Origin: Leptothrix discophora
GTDB lineage: Bacteria; Pseudomonadota; Gammaproteobacteria; Burkholderiales; Burkholderiaceae_C
Direction: 5' to 3'
Assembly: GCF_030705305.1 (NCBI RefSeq)
Contig: NZ_JAUZEE010000002.1
Location: forward strand, 338,374 to 402,373
Length of the DNA stretch: 64,000 nt
Shown here: piece after piece, positions 50,889 to 59,168 of the stretch
Layout of the letters: each line of letters opens with the position of its first letter
Numbering within the stretch: position 1 is the first letter of the stretch
Translations under genes and position numbers: made by a program
The notes under the pieces: model-generated
Told to the model about the DNA's origin: nothing
What the model saw: only the letters and a program-made list of their open reading frames with translations
Databases searched by the model: none

Positions 50889-53789
50889 ATGCCGCCACGC
50901 CCGAACGCCGCACCCGTCCGCCTGTCCCTGTCCCTGTCCTTGCCCCTGTCCCTGTCCTTGCTGACGCTGCTGGCGGCCTGTGCGCAGACCGGCGGCACGG
51001 TCGAGCCGGGCCCGGCCGCTGCCCCGGCTCCGGCCGCCGCCGCGACGGCCAGCGCCGCACCCGCGCCGTCCCGCGCGGCACCGGGCGCCGGGCCGGCTTC
51101 CGCAGCGACGGCGACGCAGGCGACCCCGGCCGCCCCGCCCGCGCCGGGCCAGCCGCCGGCCTTCGCCACCGTCATCAAGGACGCCCGCCGCAGCGAGGGC
51201 CTGCTGCCGGTCTGGCAGCGCGAGGACAAGGTCTGGTTCGAGCTGGCCGAGTCCGACTTCAACCAGCCCTTCTTCCTGTCGCCGAAGATCGCCGGCGGCA
51301 TCGGCGAGGGCCGGCTGAGTGGCGGCCTGATGCTGGGCGGCGGTGCCTGGGTCGAGTTCCGGCGCGTGCACAACCAGGTCCAGCTGATCGAGCGCAACGC
51401 CGACTACATCGCCCGGGCCGGCACGCCCGAGGCCCGCGCGGTGGCTGCGGCCTACTCGCCCAGCCTGGTCGCCAGCACGCCGCTGGCCAGCGCGCCGCAC
51501 CCGGAGCGCAAGACCGTGCTGATCGATGCCGCCGCGCTGCTGATGGGCGACTGGCCCGGCCTGGCCAGCGCGTTGCAGCGCAGCTACCGCCAGAACTACG
51601 GCTACGACGGCCGCAACTCGGCCATCACCTCGGTGCGGGTGCAGCCCGAGCTGATCGTGTTCGAGCTGCAGAACCACTATGCCGCGCCCAACCTGAGCTT
51701 CCCGCAGCCCGGCGCGACACCGCCCGGCGCGCCGCAGCCGTCCTTCCCGAGCACGCTGCCCGACCCGCGCAGCCTGTTCCTGCGGCTGCACTACTCGCTG
51801 ACGCGCTTGCCGGCCGAGCCGATGCGCCCGCGTCCGGCCGACCCGCGCATCGGCCACTTCACCACCGTCATCCAGGACTACAGCGACGACCTGGCGCGCA
51901 ACGCCAAGGTGCGGCACGTCAACCGCTGGCGGCTCGAGAAGAAGGACCCGTCGGCGGCGCTGTCCGAGCCGGTCAAGCCGATCACCTACTGGATCGACCG
52001 CAACGTGCCGCTGAAGTACCGCTCGGTCATCAGCGACGGCATCCTCGAATGGAACACCGCCTTCGAGAAGATCGGCTGGCGCCAAGCGATCGAGGTCCGC
52101 ATCCAGCCTGACGATGCCAGCTTCGACACGCTCGACACCGGCGTCGCGTCGGTGCGCTGGATGCTCAGCGCCCAGCCCGGCCTGGCTGGCATCGGCCCGA
52201 GCCACGTCGACCCGCGCAGCGGCGAGATCCTCGACGCCGACATCGCCTTCGAAGGCAACTCGCTGCGCTTCCAGCGCCTGCTGCGACGCCAGATCCTGGC
52301 CGAGGGCGGGCAGACGGACTGGTCGTCGGTGCTGCAGGTCGGCTCGGCCGGCAGCCAACCGGCCAGCAGCGGACTGGCCAGCAGCGGACCGCTCGCCCCG
52401 GCGGCCGCGCTGCGCGCCGCGCTGACCGGTGCGGATGCGCGCTGCCAGGCCGCCGAGCAAGGCGCGTCGCAGCTGGGCTATGCGCTCGAACGGCTGGCGG
52501 CCGATGCCGGCACGCCCGGGGTCGACGAGGAGGCCACCGAGGCGGCGGCCGAGGCGCTGGTGCGCGTCTACCTGAAGAACCTCGTGATGCACGAGGTCGG
52601 CCACACGCTGGGGCTGCGGCACAACTTCCGCGCCTCGCATGCGGTCGACAGCGCCCGGCTGGACGATGCCGAATGGACCCGCGACCACCCGATGTCCGGT
52701 TCGGTGATGGACTACGTGCCGGCCAACCTGCCGCGGCCCGGCGCACCGGCACCGGTGGCCTACCAGCAGCAGCTGGGGCCTTACGACTTCTGGGCCATCG
52801 AGTACGCCTACCGCAGCCTCGGCCCGGCCGACGAGCGTACCGAACTGGCCCGCATCGCCGCGCGCAGCGCCGAACCCGAACTTGCCTTCGGCACCGACGA
52901 GGACGCCGGCCTGGGCCTGGATCCCGAGACGCTGCAGTTCGACCTCGGCAACGATCCGGTCGCGCACGCCGCCCGGCGCATCGAGATCGCCCGTGACCTG
53001 ATCGCGCGGGCCGAGCGCCAGAGCCTGGCCGACGGCGATGAATACGCCCGGCTGCGTCGCCGCGTCGCCTACGCGCTGCTCGACACCGGCAGCGCGGCCG
53101 GCGTCGCGCTGCGCCAGATCGGCGGCGTGCGCACGCTGCGCGACCGGGCCGGCAGCGGCCGCGATCCGCTGCAGCCGGTGCCGGCGGCGCGGCAGCGTGC
53201 AGCGCTCGACCTGATCGCCCGTCAGGTCCTGTCGGCCGACGGGCTGGTGGTCTCGCCGACGCTGCAGCGCAAGCTCGCGCCCGACTTCTTCGACCGGGCC
53301 GAGAACCTCGGCCTGGGCGGCCCGACGCCGACCGAGTTCATCCCCGACCTCGTGCTGGGCGGCCTGCAGCGCAGCGTGCTGGCCCAGCTGATGAGCGACA
53401 CGCTGGGCCAGCGCCTGCTGGACCACCAGGGCAAGGCCAGCGGCCCGGACGACGCGCTGACGCTGGCCGAGCTGCTCGACCGGGTCCGCGCCGAGGTCTG
53501 GAGCGAGCTGGCCCGGCCCGCCGCCGGTCGCATCGAGCCGCTGCGCCGCGACCTGCAGCGCGACCACGCCACCCGCCTGTCCGGCGCGCTGATGCGGCCG
53601 TCACCCGGCCAGCGCGCGGAGCTGCGCAGCCAGCTGCGTGCCCAGGCCCGCGAGCTGCACGCCAGCCTGCGTCGCAGCGTCGCGGCGCGGGTCTGGGACG
53701 CGCCCTCACGTCGCCACCTGCAGGACCTGCTCGACGATCTGGGCGAGGCGCTGGACGCCAAGGTGGTGCGCTCGGTCAGCGGCGGCTGA
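50889..53789 (+). CDS. Zinc metalloprotease lipoprotein, DUF5117/DUF5118 family
   Basis: 966 residues. The signal peptide is unusual: a run of Leu-Ser repeats (SLSLSLPLSLSLL) coded by hexamer repeats, ending in the lipobox LLAACAQ. After an Ala/Pro linker the DUF5118/DUF5117 region starts near 95 (FATVIKDARRSEGLLPVW). The zinc site is HEVGHTLGLRHNF (about 568), the HExxHxxGxxH pattern of metzincin-like proteases. The DUF5117 part before it includes PITYWIDRNVPLKYRSVISD. The C-terminal half is a helical domain. The protein is probably periplasmic or surface-exposed. Substrate is unknown. It follows nadE after 69 bases but looks functionally unrelated. Confidence 0.85.
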   Translation: MPPRPNAAPVRLSLSLSLPLSLSLLTLLAACAQTGGTVEPGPAAAPAPAAAATASAAPAPSRAAPGAGPASAATATQATPAAPPAPGQPPAFATVIKDARRSEGLLPVWQREDKVWFELAESDFNQPFFLSPKIAGGIGEGRLSGGLMLGGGAWVEFRRVHNQVQLIERNADYIARAGTPEARAVAAAYSPSLVASTPLASAPHPERKTVLIDAAALLMGDWPGLASALQRSYRQNYGYDGRNSAITSVRVQPELIVFELQNHYAAPNLSFPQPGATPPGAPQPSFPSTLPDPRSLFLRLHYSLTRLPAEPMRPRPADPRIGHFTTVIQDYSDDLARNAKVRHVNRWRLEKKDPSAALSEPVKPITYWIDRNVPLKYRSVISDGILEWNTAFEKIGWRQAIEVRIQPDDASFDTLDTGVASVRWMLSAQPGLAGIGPSHVDPRSGEILDADIAFEGNSLRFQRLLRRQILAEGGQTDWSSVLQVGSAGSQPASSGLASSGPLAPAAALRAALTGADARCQAAEQGASQLGYALERLAADAGTPGVDEEATEAAAEALVRVYLKNLVMHEVGHTLGLRHNFRASHAVDSARLDDAEWTRDHPMSGSVMDYVPANLPRPGAPAPVAYQQQLGPYDFWAIEYAYRSLGPADERTELARIAARSAEPELAFGTDEDAGLGLDPETLQFDLGNDPVAHAARRIEIARDLIARAERQSLADGDEYARLRRRVAYALLDTGSAAGVALRQIGGVRTLRDRAGSGRDPLQPVPAARQRAALDLIARQVLSADGLVVSPTLQRKLAPDFFDRAENLGLGGPTPTEFIPDLVLGGLQRSVLAQLMSDTLGQRLLDHQGKASGPDDALTLAELLDRVRAEVWSELARPAAGRIEPLRRDLQRDHATRLSGALMRPSPGQRAELRSQLRAQARELHASLRRSVAARVWDAPSRRHLQDLLDDLGEALDAKVVRSVSGG
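50922..50962 (+). repeat. Hexamer repeat (CTGTCC-type) in a signal peptide
   Basis: Units CTGTCC, with TTGCCC and TTG variants, repeat about seven times in frame and encode alternating Leu-Ser in the lipoprotein signal core. In-frame slippage would change the hydrophobic length in steps of two residues. Confidence 0.75.
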
Positions 53790-53867
53790 CCGTCGTGGCT
53801 GAGGTCGGCGGTCGGTGAGCAACTACCGGTCGTGCGCAGCCGCTTGGATTTTTTGATCGCCGTCCGC

Positions 53868-53894
53868 TGCGTGGATGGCATCCTGATCCACGCA
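53868..53894. other. Perfect 9-base inverted repeat in the intergenic region
   Basis: TGCGTGGAT and ATCCACGCA are separated by 9 bases, about 190 bases before the chemoreceptor start. No T-run follows in either direction; it may be an operator or mRNA hairpin. The remainder of 53790-54084 holds no clear gene. Confidence 0.4.
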
Positions 53895-54084
53895 GGCGTG
53901 GCGCGACACGCGGGCCGGACGCTTCGAATGGGGGCGGAAGGCTTGCGTGTTCTGCGCCTTCTTCGCGGTCTGCGTGGTCTGCGCGTTTGCCGGTGCGGCA
54001 TCCCGCAACTCGTGGCTTGCCGGTGAGGCCGGTGCGCGAAGAATGGCGGACATCCGCCACACCTGCGCCTTCGTCGCCATCGCC

Positions 54085-55836
54085 ATGCCCACCATCGCCC
54101 CGTCGTTCCTCCAGCGCCTGACGCTGAACGTCGCGCACCGCCTGGCGCTCGGCTTTGCCGCGCTGCTGCTGGCGATCGTTGGCGTGGGCGGCGTGGCGCT
54201 CTACCAGCTCGACCGCCTGCAGCGCGAGTCCGAGGCTGCCGAGGCGCGCCTGGCCAGCCGGCTTGAACTGACGCTCACGCTGCAATCCGGCATCGACCGC
54301 GTCGCGCTGCATGCCCGCAACCTCGCACTGGCCGAGGACACGCTGGCCCGGACCCAGGAGGCGCGGCTGCTGAACCAGGCGCTGGCCCGCGTCGATGCGC
54401 TCGAACGGCGCCTGCGCACGCTCGACTGGGACGGCGCCAGCCTCGGCCTGCTCGACGGCTGGAGCGCGGCAGCCGGCACGGTGCGGCCACGCCTGGACGC
54501 GCTGACCCGCGCGGGTCGCGCCGCCAGCCCTGCCGGCGCGGATGGCTTGCCTGCCGCGCTGGCCCAGCTGCGTCCGGTCGAAGCCGCCTGGCAGGAGCAG
54601 ACCCAGGTCCTGATCGACCACGTCGGCGCCCAGGCCCAGGCCGCCGCGACGGCGCGGCGCGTCGAACACCCGCAGGTCCGCGAGCAGCTGGCGACGCTGC
54701 TGATCGTCTGCCTGCTGGCCGGTGGCTGCATGGCCTGGATGCTGGTGCGCCCGCTGGGCCAGGTGCTCGGGGTGCGCGAGATGCGCGAGATGCGCCAGCC
54801 GGCCCGGACAGACCGACGCGGGGCGCAGGCCATGCCGGCCCAGCCCGAACGTGCGGCCCCGACGGACGCCGCGGCGATCGACCTGACGCAGCCGGCTGCG
54901 CCGGCCACGCCGGCCGTGTCCCCCGCGCCGACGGCGCCCGAGCCGCCGATGCCCGCGCCCGTCGAGGTCATGCAGGAGCTGCTCCAGCGTGTCCAGTCGA
55001 ACCCGGCGCAGCCGGTCTCGCCGGCGCGTGAAGCGGCCACGGCCCTGGGCGCGGCGGATGCCGCGCCTGCCGTCCTGGCCGATCCCGACCGGCTGGTCGC
55101 CAACGCCGTGCAGGTCGCCGAGCGCGGCAGCGAGGTCGTCACGCAGGTGGTCTCCAACATGGAGGACATCTCCGCGTCGAGCCAGAAGATCAACGAGATC
55201 CTGGCCACCATCGACGGCATCGCCTTCCAGACCAACTTGCTGGCGCTGAACGCCGCCGTGCAGGCGGCACGGGCCGGTCACGACGGCCACGGCAGCCACG
55301 GTGCGGTGGCCGGCGAGGTGCGCGGCCTGGCGCAGCGCGCGGCCAGTGCGGCGCGCGAGATCAAGGGCCTGATCAATGCCTCGCTCGACAAGGCCGAGGC
55401 CGGTGGCCGGCTGGTGCGCGATGCCGGCGCGACGATGGATGCGATCGTCTCGTCGGTCCAGAGCGTCACCGAACTGGTCGGCCAGATCGGCAACCAGGCC
55501 GAGAGCCAGACGCCCGAAACCCTGCAGCAGGCCGACCGCTCGGTCCGCCACCTGGACCAGCTGACGCGCCAGAACGCCGCGCTGGTCGAACAGAGCGCCA
55601 GCGCCGCCGATGCGCTGCGCGACCAGGCCGAGCGGCTGCAGAAGGTCGTCGCCGCCTTCCGGCTGCTGCAGCAGACCCAGGAAGCGGCCTGGACCGCCCA
55701 CACCGCCATCCACAGCGCCCGCACGACCTCGCGCGGCGACACGCTGCCCGGCGGCCTCGATGACCTGCCGCCGGCCGCCCGCCCGCGAGGCAAGGACGGG
55801 GAGCCGCCGGCGGGCGGGGACTGGAAGAACTTCTGA
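54085..55836 (+). CDS. Methyl-accepting chemotaxis protein
   Basis: 583 residues. TM1 about 18-40 (LALGFAALLLAIVGVGGVAL). A periplasmic helical sensor of about 165 residues follows. TM2 is near 205-228 (ATLLIVCLLAGGCMAWMLV). There is no clear HAMP; a Pro/Ala-rich linker runs to about 340. The signalling domain includes ISASSQKINEILATIDGIAF, the hairpin tip QTNLLALNAAVQAARAG and GEVRGLAQRAASAAREIKGL, then TRQNAALVEQSASAADALRD. The protein ends DWKNF, a WxxF pentapeptide like the CheR tether. It would sense a ligand and steer CheA. An ATG 42 bases upstream would add a short non-family stretch. Confidence 0.85.
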   Translation: MPTIAPSFLQRLTLNVAHRLALGFAALLLAIVGVGGVALYQLDRLQRESEAAEARLASRLELTLTLQSGIDRVALHARNLALAEDTLARTQEARLLNQALARVDALERRLRTLDWDGASLGLLDGWSAAAGTVRPRLDALTRAGRAASPAGADGLPAALAQLRPVEAAWQEQTQVLIDHVGAQAQAAATARRVEHPQVREQLATLLIVCLLAGGCMAWMLVRPLGQVLGVREMREMRQPARTDRRGAQAMPAQPERAAPTDAAAIDLTQPAAPATPAVSPAPTAPEPPMPAPVEVMQELLQRVQSNPAQPVSPAREAATALGAADAAPAVLADPDRLVANAVQVAERGSEVVTQVVSNMEDISASSQKINEILATIDGIAFQTNLLALNAAVQAARAGHDGHGSHGAVAGEVRGLAQRAASAAREIKGLINASLDKAEAGGRLVRDAGATMDAIVSSVQSVTELVGQIGNQAESQTPETLQQADRSVRHLDQLTRQNAALVEQSASAADALRDQAERLQKVVAAFRLLQQTQEAAWTAHTAIHSARTTSRGDTLPGGLDDLPPAARPRGKDGEPPAGGDWKNF

Positions 55837-55841
55837 CGACA

Positions 55842-55863
55842 GGCCGGGTCGTCGGACCCGGCC
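55842..55863. terminator. Hairpin between converging genes
   Basis: A 9-base perfect stem GGCCGGGTC/GACCCGGCC with a GTCG loop lies between the chemoreceptor and aminopeptidase stops. No T-run exists on either side, so it is a weak bidirectional terminator candidate. Confidence 0.4.
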
Positions 55864-55869
55864 GCGCGC

Positions 55870-57693
55870 TCAGATCGGCTCGGTCCGCCGCAGCAGCCAG
55901 TCCAGCGCGTCGCCGGTCACCCGTGGCGACAGGCGCTGGCGGACCTCGGCGTGGTAGGCGTTGAGCCAGGCGCGCTCGTCCGGGCGCAGCAAGGCCGGGT
56001 CGATGCAGCGGGTGTCGATCGGGCACAGCGTCAGGGTCTCGAACTCGAGGAAGTCGCCGAAGCCCTCGTTGACCGCTGCCGGCACGTTGAGCACCAGGTT
56101 CTCGATCCGCACGCCCCACTGGCCGGCACGGTAGAGACCCGGCTCGATCGAGGTGATCATGCCCGGCTGCATCGCCATCTGTGGCTCGGGAATGGCCGGG
56201 GAGATGCTCTGCGGTCCCTCGTGCACGTTGAGGAAGTAGCCCACGCCGTGGCCGGTGCCGTGGCCGTAGTTCAAGCCGGCTTCCCACAGCGGCGCGCGTG
56301 CGATCGCGTCCAGCATCGGCGAGAGCGTGCCCAGCGGGTAACGGGTGCGTGACAGCGCGATCGTGCCCTTGAGCACGCGCGTGTAGTCGGCCTTCTGGGC
56401 CGCGCTGGCCAGGCCGATCGGCCAGACCCGCGTGATGTCGGTGGTGCCGCCCAGGTACTGCGCGCCCGAATCGATCAGCAGCAGGCCCTCGGCGACCAGG
56501 CCGTCCGGCGTCGAGATCGGCGCATGTGATTCGGGCGTGGCACGGTAGTGCGGCATCGCGCCGTTGGCGTTGAAGCCGGCGATGGTCGGGAAGCTCAGGC
56601 TGACGAAGCCGGGCTGCCTGGCGCGCTCGGCGCTGAGCCATTCGTCGACCGTCAGCTCGGTGATCGCCTCGCGGCCCAGTGCGGCCTCGAAGCGGGCGTA
56701 GAAGGCGCACATCGCGGCACCGTCGACCTCCATCGCCGTGCGGATGTGGGCGGCCTCGGCGGCGGTCTTGCGGCTCTTGGCCAGCGTGCTGGGGTTGATC
56801 GCCTCGATCACCTGCACGCCCGCACAGACCGCCTCGCGAAAGCCCAGCGTGATGCGGCGCGGGTCCAGCAGCAGCTTCGCGCCGTCGGGCAGCGCGGCCA
56901 GCGCGGCGGCGGCGCCGTCGTAGGGCGCCAGCACCAGGCCGTCGCTGGCCAGCGTGGCGGCCAGGGCCGCATCGACCTTGCCGGCACCGACGAACAGGGT
57001 CGCCGCGCCGCCGGCCGGGATCAGCAGGTGGGCCAGGAAGACCGGGTTGTAGTCGACGTCCGCGCCGCGCAGGTTGGTGATCCAGGCGATGTCGTCGACG
57101 GTCGAGACGAAGTGGTGGCTCGCCCCCTGGGCCTGCATCGCCGCACGGACCTGGGCCAGCTTGTCGGCCCGGCCGACGGCGGCCTCGGGCGGGCGGTGCT
57201 CGTAGACGGCGGCCGCCGGCAGCGCCGGGCGGTCGGACCAGACCTCGGCCAGCAGGTCGACATCGGTGCGCAGCGCGATGCCGTTCGGTGCCAGCGCCTC
57301 GGCCAGCGCCTTGGCACTGGCCAGGCCCATCACGGTGCCGTCGACCGCCAGGGCCTGCCCGTGGGCGACCAGCGGCGCCAGCCAGCCGACCAGGTGGCCG
57401 ACCGCGCCGTTGGGCACCTTGACCAGCTCGACGCCGGTGCCGGCGAGTTCGAGCTCGGCCTGGACCCAGTAGCGGCTGTCGGCGAACACCGCCGCGCGTT
57501 CGGCGGTGACGATCAGCGTGCCCATCGACCCGGTGAAGCCGCTGTAGCGCACCCGGCCCTGCCAGCGCTCGGGCAGGTATTCGGACAGGTGCGGGTCGGA
57601 CGAGGGCACCAGCACCGCCGCCAGGCCGTGGCGGTGCAGCGCGAGGCGCAGTTCGGTCAGACGCTGGCGGATCGGGTCGGTGCGGGTGTCCAT
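55870..57693 (-). CDS. Aminopeptidase P (Xaa-Pro aminopeptidase), M24B
   Basis: 607 residues. It removes the N-terminal residue before proline. Two creatinase-like N-terminal domains (PSSDPHLSEYLPERWQGRVR; then VDDIAWITNLRGADVDYNPV) precede the pita-bread catalytic domain of about 330-560. Metal ligands are in LLLIDSGAQYLGGTTDITR (two Asp), HGTGHGVGYFLNVHEGP (His), TSIEPGLYRAGQWGVRIENL (Glu, Glu). The three-domain length matches eukaryote-like/long bacterial aminopeptidase P, not the shorter PepP. The protein is cytoplasmic. Divergent from a hypothetical gene. Confidence 0.92.
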   Translation of the reverse strand: MDTRTDPIRQRLTELRLALHRHGLAAVLVPSSDPHLSEYLPERWQGRVRYSGFTGSMGTLIVTAERAAVFADSRYWVQAELELAGTGVELVKVPNGAVGHLVGWLAPLVAHGQALAVDGTVMGLASAKALAEALAPNGIALRTDVDLLAEVWSDRPALPAAAVYEHRPPEAAVGRADKLAQVRAAMQAQGASHHFVSTVDDIAWITNLRGADVDYNPVFLAHLLIPAGGAATLFVGAGKVDAALAATLASDGLVLAPYDGAAAALAALPDGAKLLLDPRRITLGFREAVCAGVQVIEAINPSTLAKSRKTAAEAAHIRTAMEVDGAAMCAFYARFEAALGREAITELTVDEWLSAERARQPGFVSLSFPTIAGFNANGAMPHYRATPESHAPISTPDGLVAEGLLLIDSGAQYLGGTTDITRVWPIGLASAAQKADYTRVLKGTIALSRTRYPLGTLSPMLDAIARAPLWEAGLNYGHGTGHGVGYFLNVHEGPQSISPAIPEPQMAMQPGMITSIEPGLYRAGQWGVRIENLVLNVPAAVNEGFGDFLEFETLTLCPIDTRCIDPALLRPDERAWLNAYHAEVRQRLSPRVTGDALDWLLRRTEPI

Positions 57694-57951
57694 GGGCGGG
57701 GCGTCTTTCAGGAAGAGGTGACCGGTCGATTGTGGCAAGCGCCCGGGGCGATCCCGCCGCCCTGGCACGCAAGTCCTTTGGCGCCCGGGCGGAAGGCACA
57801 TCCTGTGACGTTGGACACGTTTGTCGACGCCTTGTCACGCGTCGTCGCTAGTGTGCGGTCGACTCCGGCACCGCCGACGCCGACGCCGACCGCATGCCGG
57901 AGCGGAGCGGCCGCCTGTCGTCCTGGGCTGCCACCATCCGATCCTCACACC

Positions 57952-58479
57952 ATGTCCGCTTCACCCGTCCTGTTCAAGACCGACCTGGGCCGCGCGGTGT
58001 TGCGCGACCGGGCCTTGCCACAGGCCCAGGGGCTGAACCGGGCGCGGCGCTCCCTGCTGATCATGGTGGACGGCCGCCGCACGCTGCGCGAGCTGGGCCC
58101 GGCGATCGACGCGCTCGGGCTGGTCCGCGAGGACCTGCAGTGGCTGGTCGACCGACGCCTGATGCGCTGGGGCGACGCCACCGGCTCGCCGGTCCTGGCC
58201 GGCGAGGCCGGGCCGACCCGTCCGGCCGGCAACCGCTCCGTGGCGGGCGCGAAGCTCTATGCGCTGGACCTGCTCGGTCGCTTGCTCGCGCAGGAGGACG
58301 CACCCTTGCGCGAGGCGGCCCGCGCGGTGACCCATGACGCACACCTGATGCCCTGGCTGCGGCAGTGCGCCGTCGACATCGCCCGCCGCAGCACCGAGGA
58401 CCGGGCCGCGCTGTTCCTGGTCAAGGTGCAGTCGATGGTGCCCGAACACCTGCTCGACCCGATCGGCGATCCGGCCTGA
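57952..58479 (+). CDS. Hypothetical protein, helical, no known domain
   Basis: 175 residues, soluble, no signal peptide. Features are basic helices (LGRAVLRDRALPQAQGLNRA), a segment LLIMVDGRRTLRELGPAIDA, a helical LVREDLQWLVDRRLMRWGD and a C-terminal Glu/His-rich LFLVKVQSMVPEHLLD. This layout (VDG-RTxxEL then LxxLxxRxL) recalls small winged-helix-like unknown proteins of Burkholderiales, but I cannot name a family. The ATG gives a codon pattern like its neighbours. It sits between a divergent aminopeptidase and a convergent PdeM gene. Confidence 0.5.
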   Translation: MSASPVLFKTDLGRAVLRDRALPQAQGLNRARRSLLIMVDGRRTLRELGPAIDALGLVREDLQWLVDRRLMRWGDATGSPVLAGEAGPTRPAGNRSVAGAKLYALDLLGRLLAQEDAPLREAARAVTHDAHLMPWLRQCAVDIARRSTEDRAALFLVKVQSMVPEHLLDPIGDPA

Positions 58480-58491
58480 GCGGCGCGGCCC

Positions 58492-59160
58492 TCAGGGCAG
58501 CCGCCACACCCGTCCGTCCGCCACCGCGACCAGCGTCACGCCGGCCGTGCGGTGCACGACATGGCCGCCGGTGAACTCGCCGAAGGCCGGCAGCACCAGC
58601 GCACGCGGACCGGCCTGGAAGCAGGGCAGGCGCACGCTGTCCAGTCCACGCCCGATGCGCACGACCGGGTGGACGTGGCCGGCGATGACGTAGGCCGGCG
58701 CGGCCGTCGCCGGGTCGTGGCACAGGGCCAGGCCGGCGCAGGCCAGCGGCTCGTCGACGACCTCGATGGCCAGCTCGGGCGGTGGATCGCCGGCATGGTC
58801 GTCGTGGTTGCCGCGCACCAGCGTGATCGCCAGCCCGGCATGCCGTGACCGCCAGCCGGCCAGCGCGGCCAGCGTCGCCGGCGCCCGGCCGCTGGCCGCG
58901 TGCAGCAGGTCGCCCAGCACCACCAGACGGCGCACCGGCCAGCGCGCCAGCAGGGCGTCCAGCCGGGCCAGGTTGGCCTCGGTCGTGCCGGCCGGCACCG
59001 GCACCCCCAGGCGGCGGAAGCTCGCGGCCTTGCCGATGTGCACGTCGGCCACCAGCAGCAGGCCGGCATCGGCCAGCCAGGCGGCTCGCTCGGGCAGCAG
59101 CGTCAGCGGGCGGCCGTCGGGCAGCGGGTGGTCCAGATGCGGGGTCCAGGCGGGCGGCAT
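58492..59160 (-). CDS. pdeM: Ligase-associated metallophosphoesterase PdeM
   Basis: 222 residues. Metal-dependent phosphoesterase with the motifs LLVADVHIGKAASFRRLG (Asp-x-His), VVLGDLLHA (GD), LVRGNHDDHAGD (GNHD) and VIAGHVHPVVRIG (GHxH). The family occurs with a ligase, an exonuclease and a DEXH helicase as a DNA-damage cassette in many proteobacteria. Here the helicase gene is directly upstream, 8 bases apart, on the same strand. It would process DNA or nucleotide ends. No ligase or exonuclease gene lies beside it in this window. Confidence 0.9.
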   Translation of the reverse strand: MPPAWTPHLDHPLPDGRPLTLLPERAAWLADAGLLLVADVHIGKAASFRRLGVPVPAGTTEANLARLDALLARWPVRRLVVLGDLLHAASGRAPATLAALAGWRSRHAGLAITLVRGNHDDHAGDPPPELAIEVVDEPLACAGLALCHDPATAAPAYVIAGHVHPVVRIGRGLDSVRLPCFQAGPRALVLPAFGEFTGGHVVHRTAGVTLVAVADGRVWRLP

Positions 59161-59168
59161 GGCAGATG

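Noticed and set aside
50487-53567. A 1026-codon open frame antisense to nadE and the metalloprotease
   Set aside because: Low-complexity Arg/Gln/Val/Gly composition and complete overlap with two genes that have full catalytic motifs.
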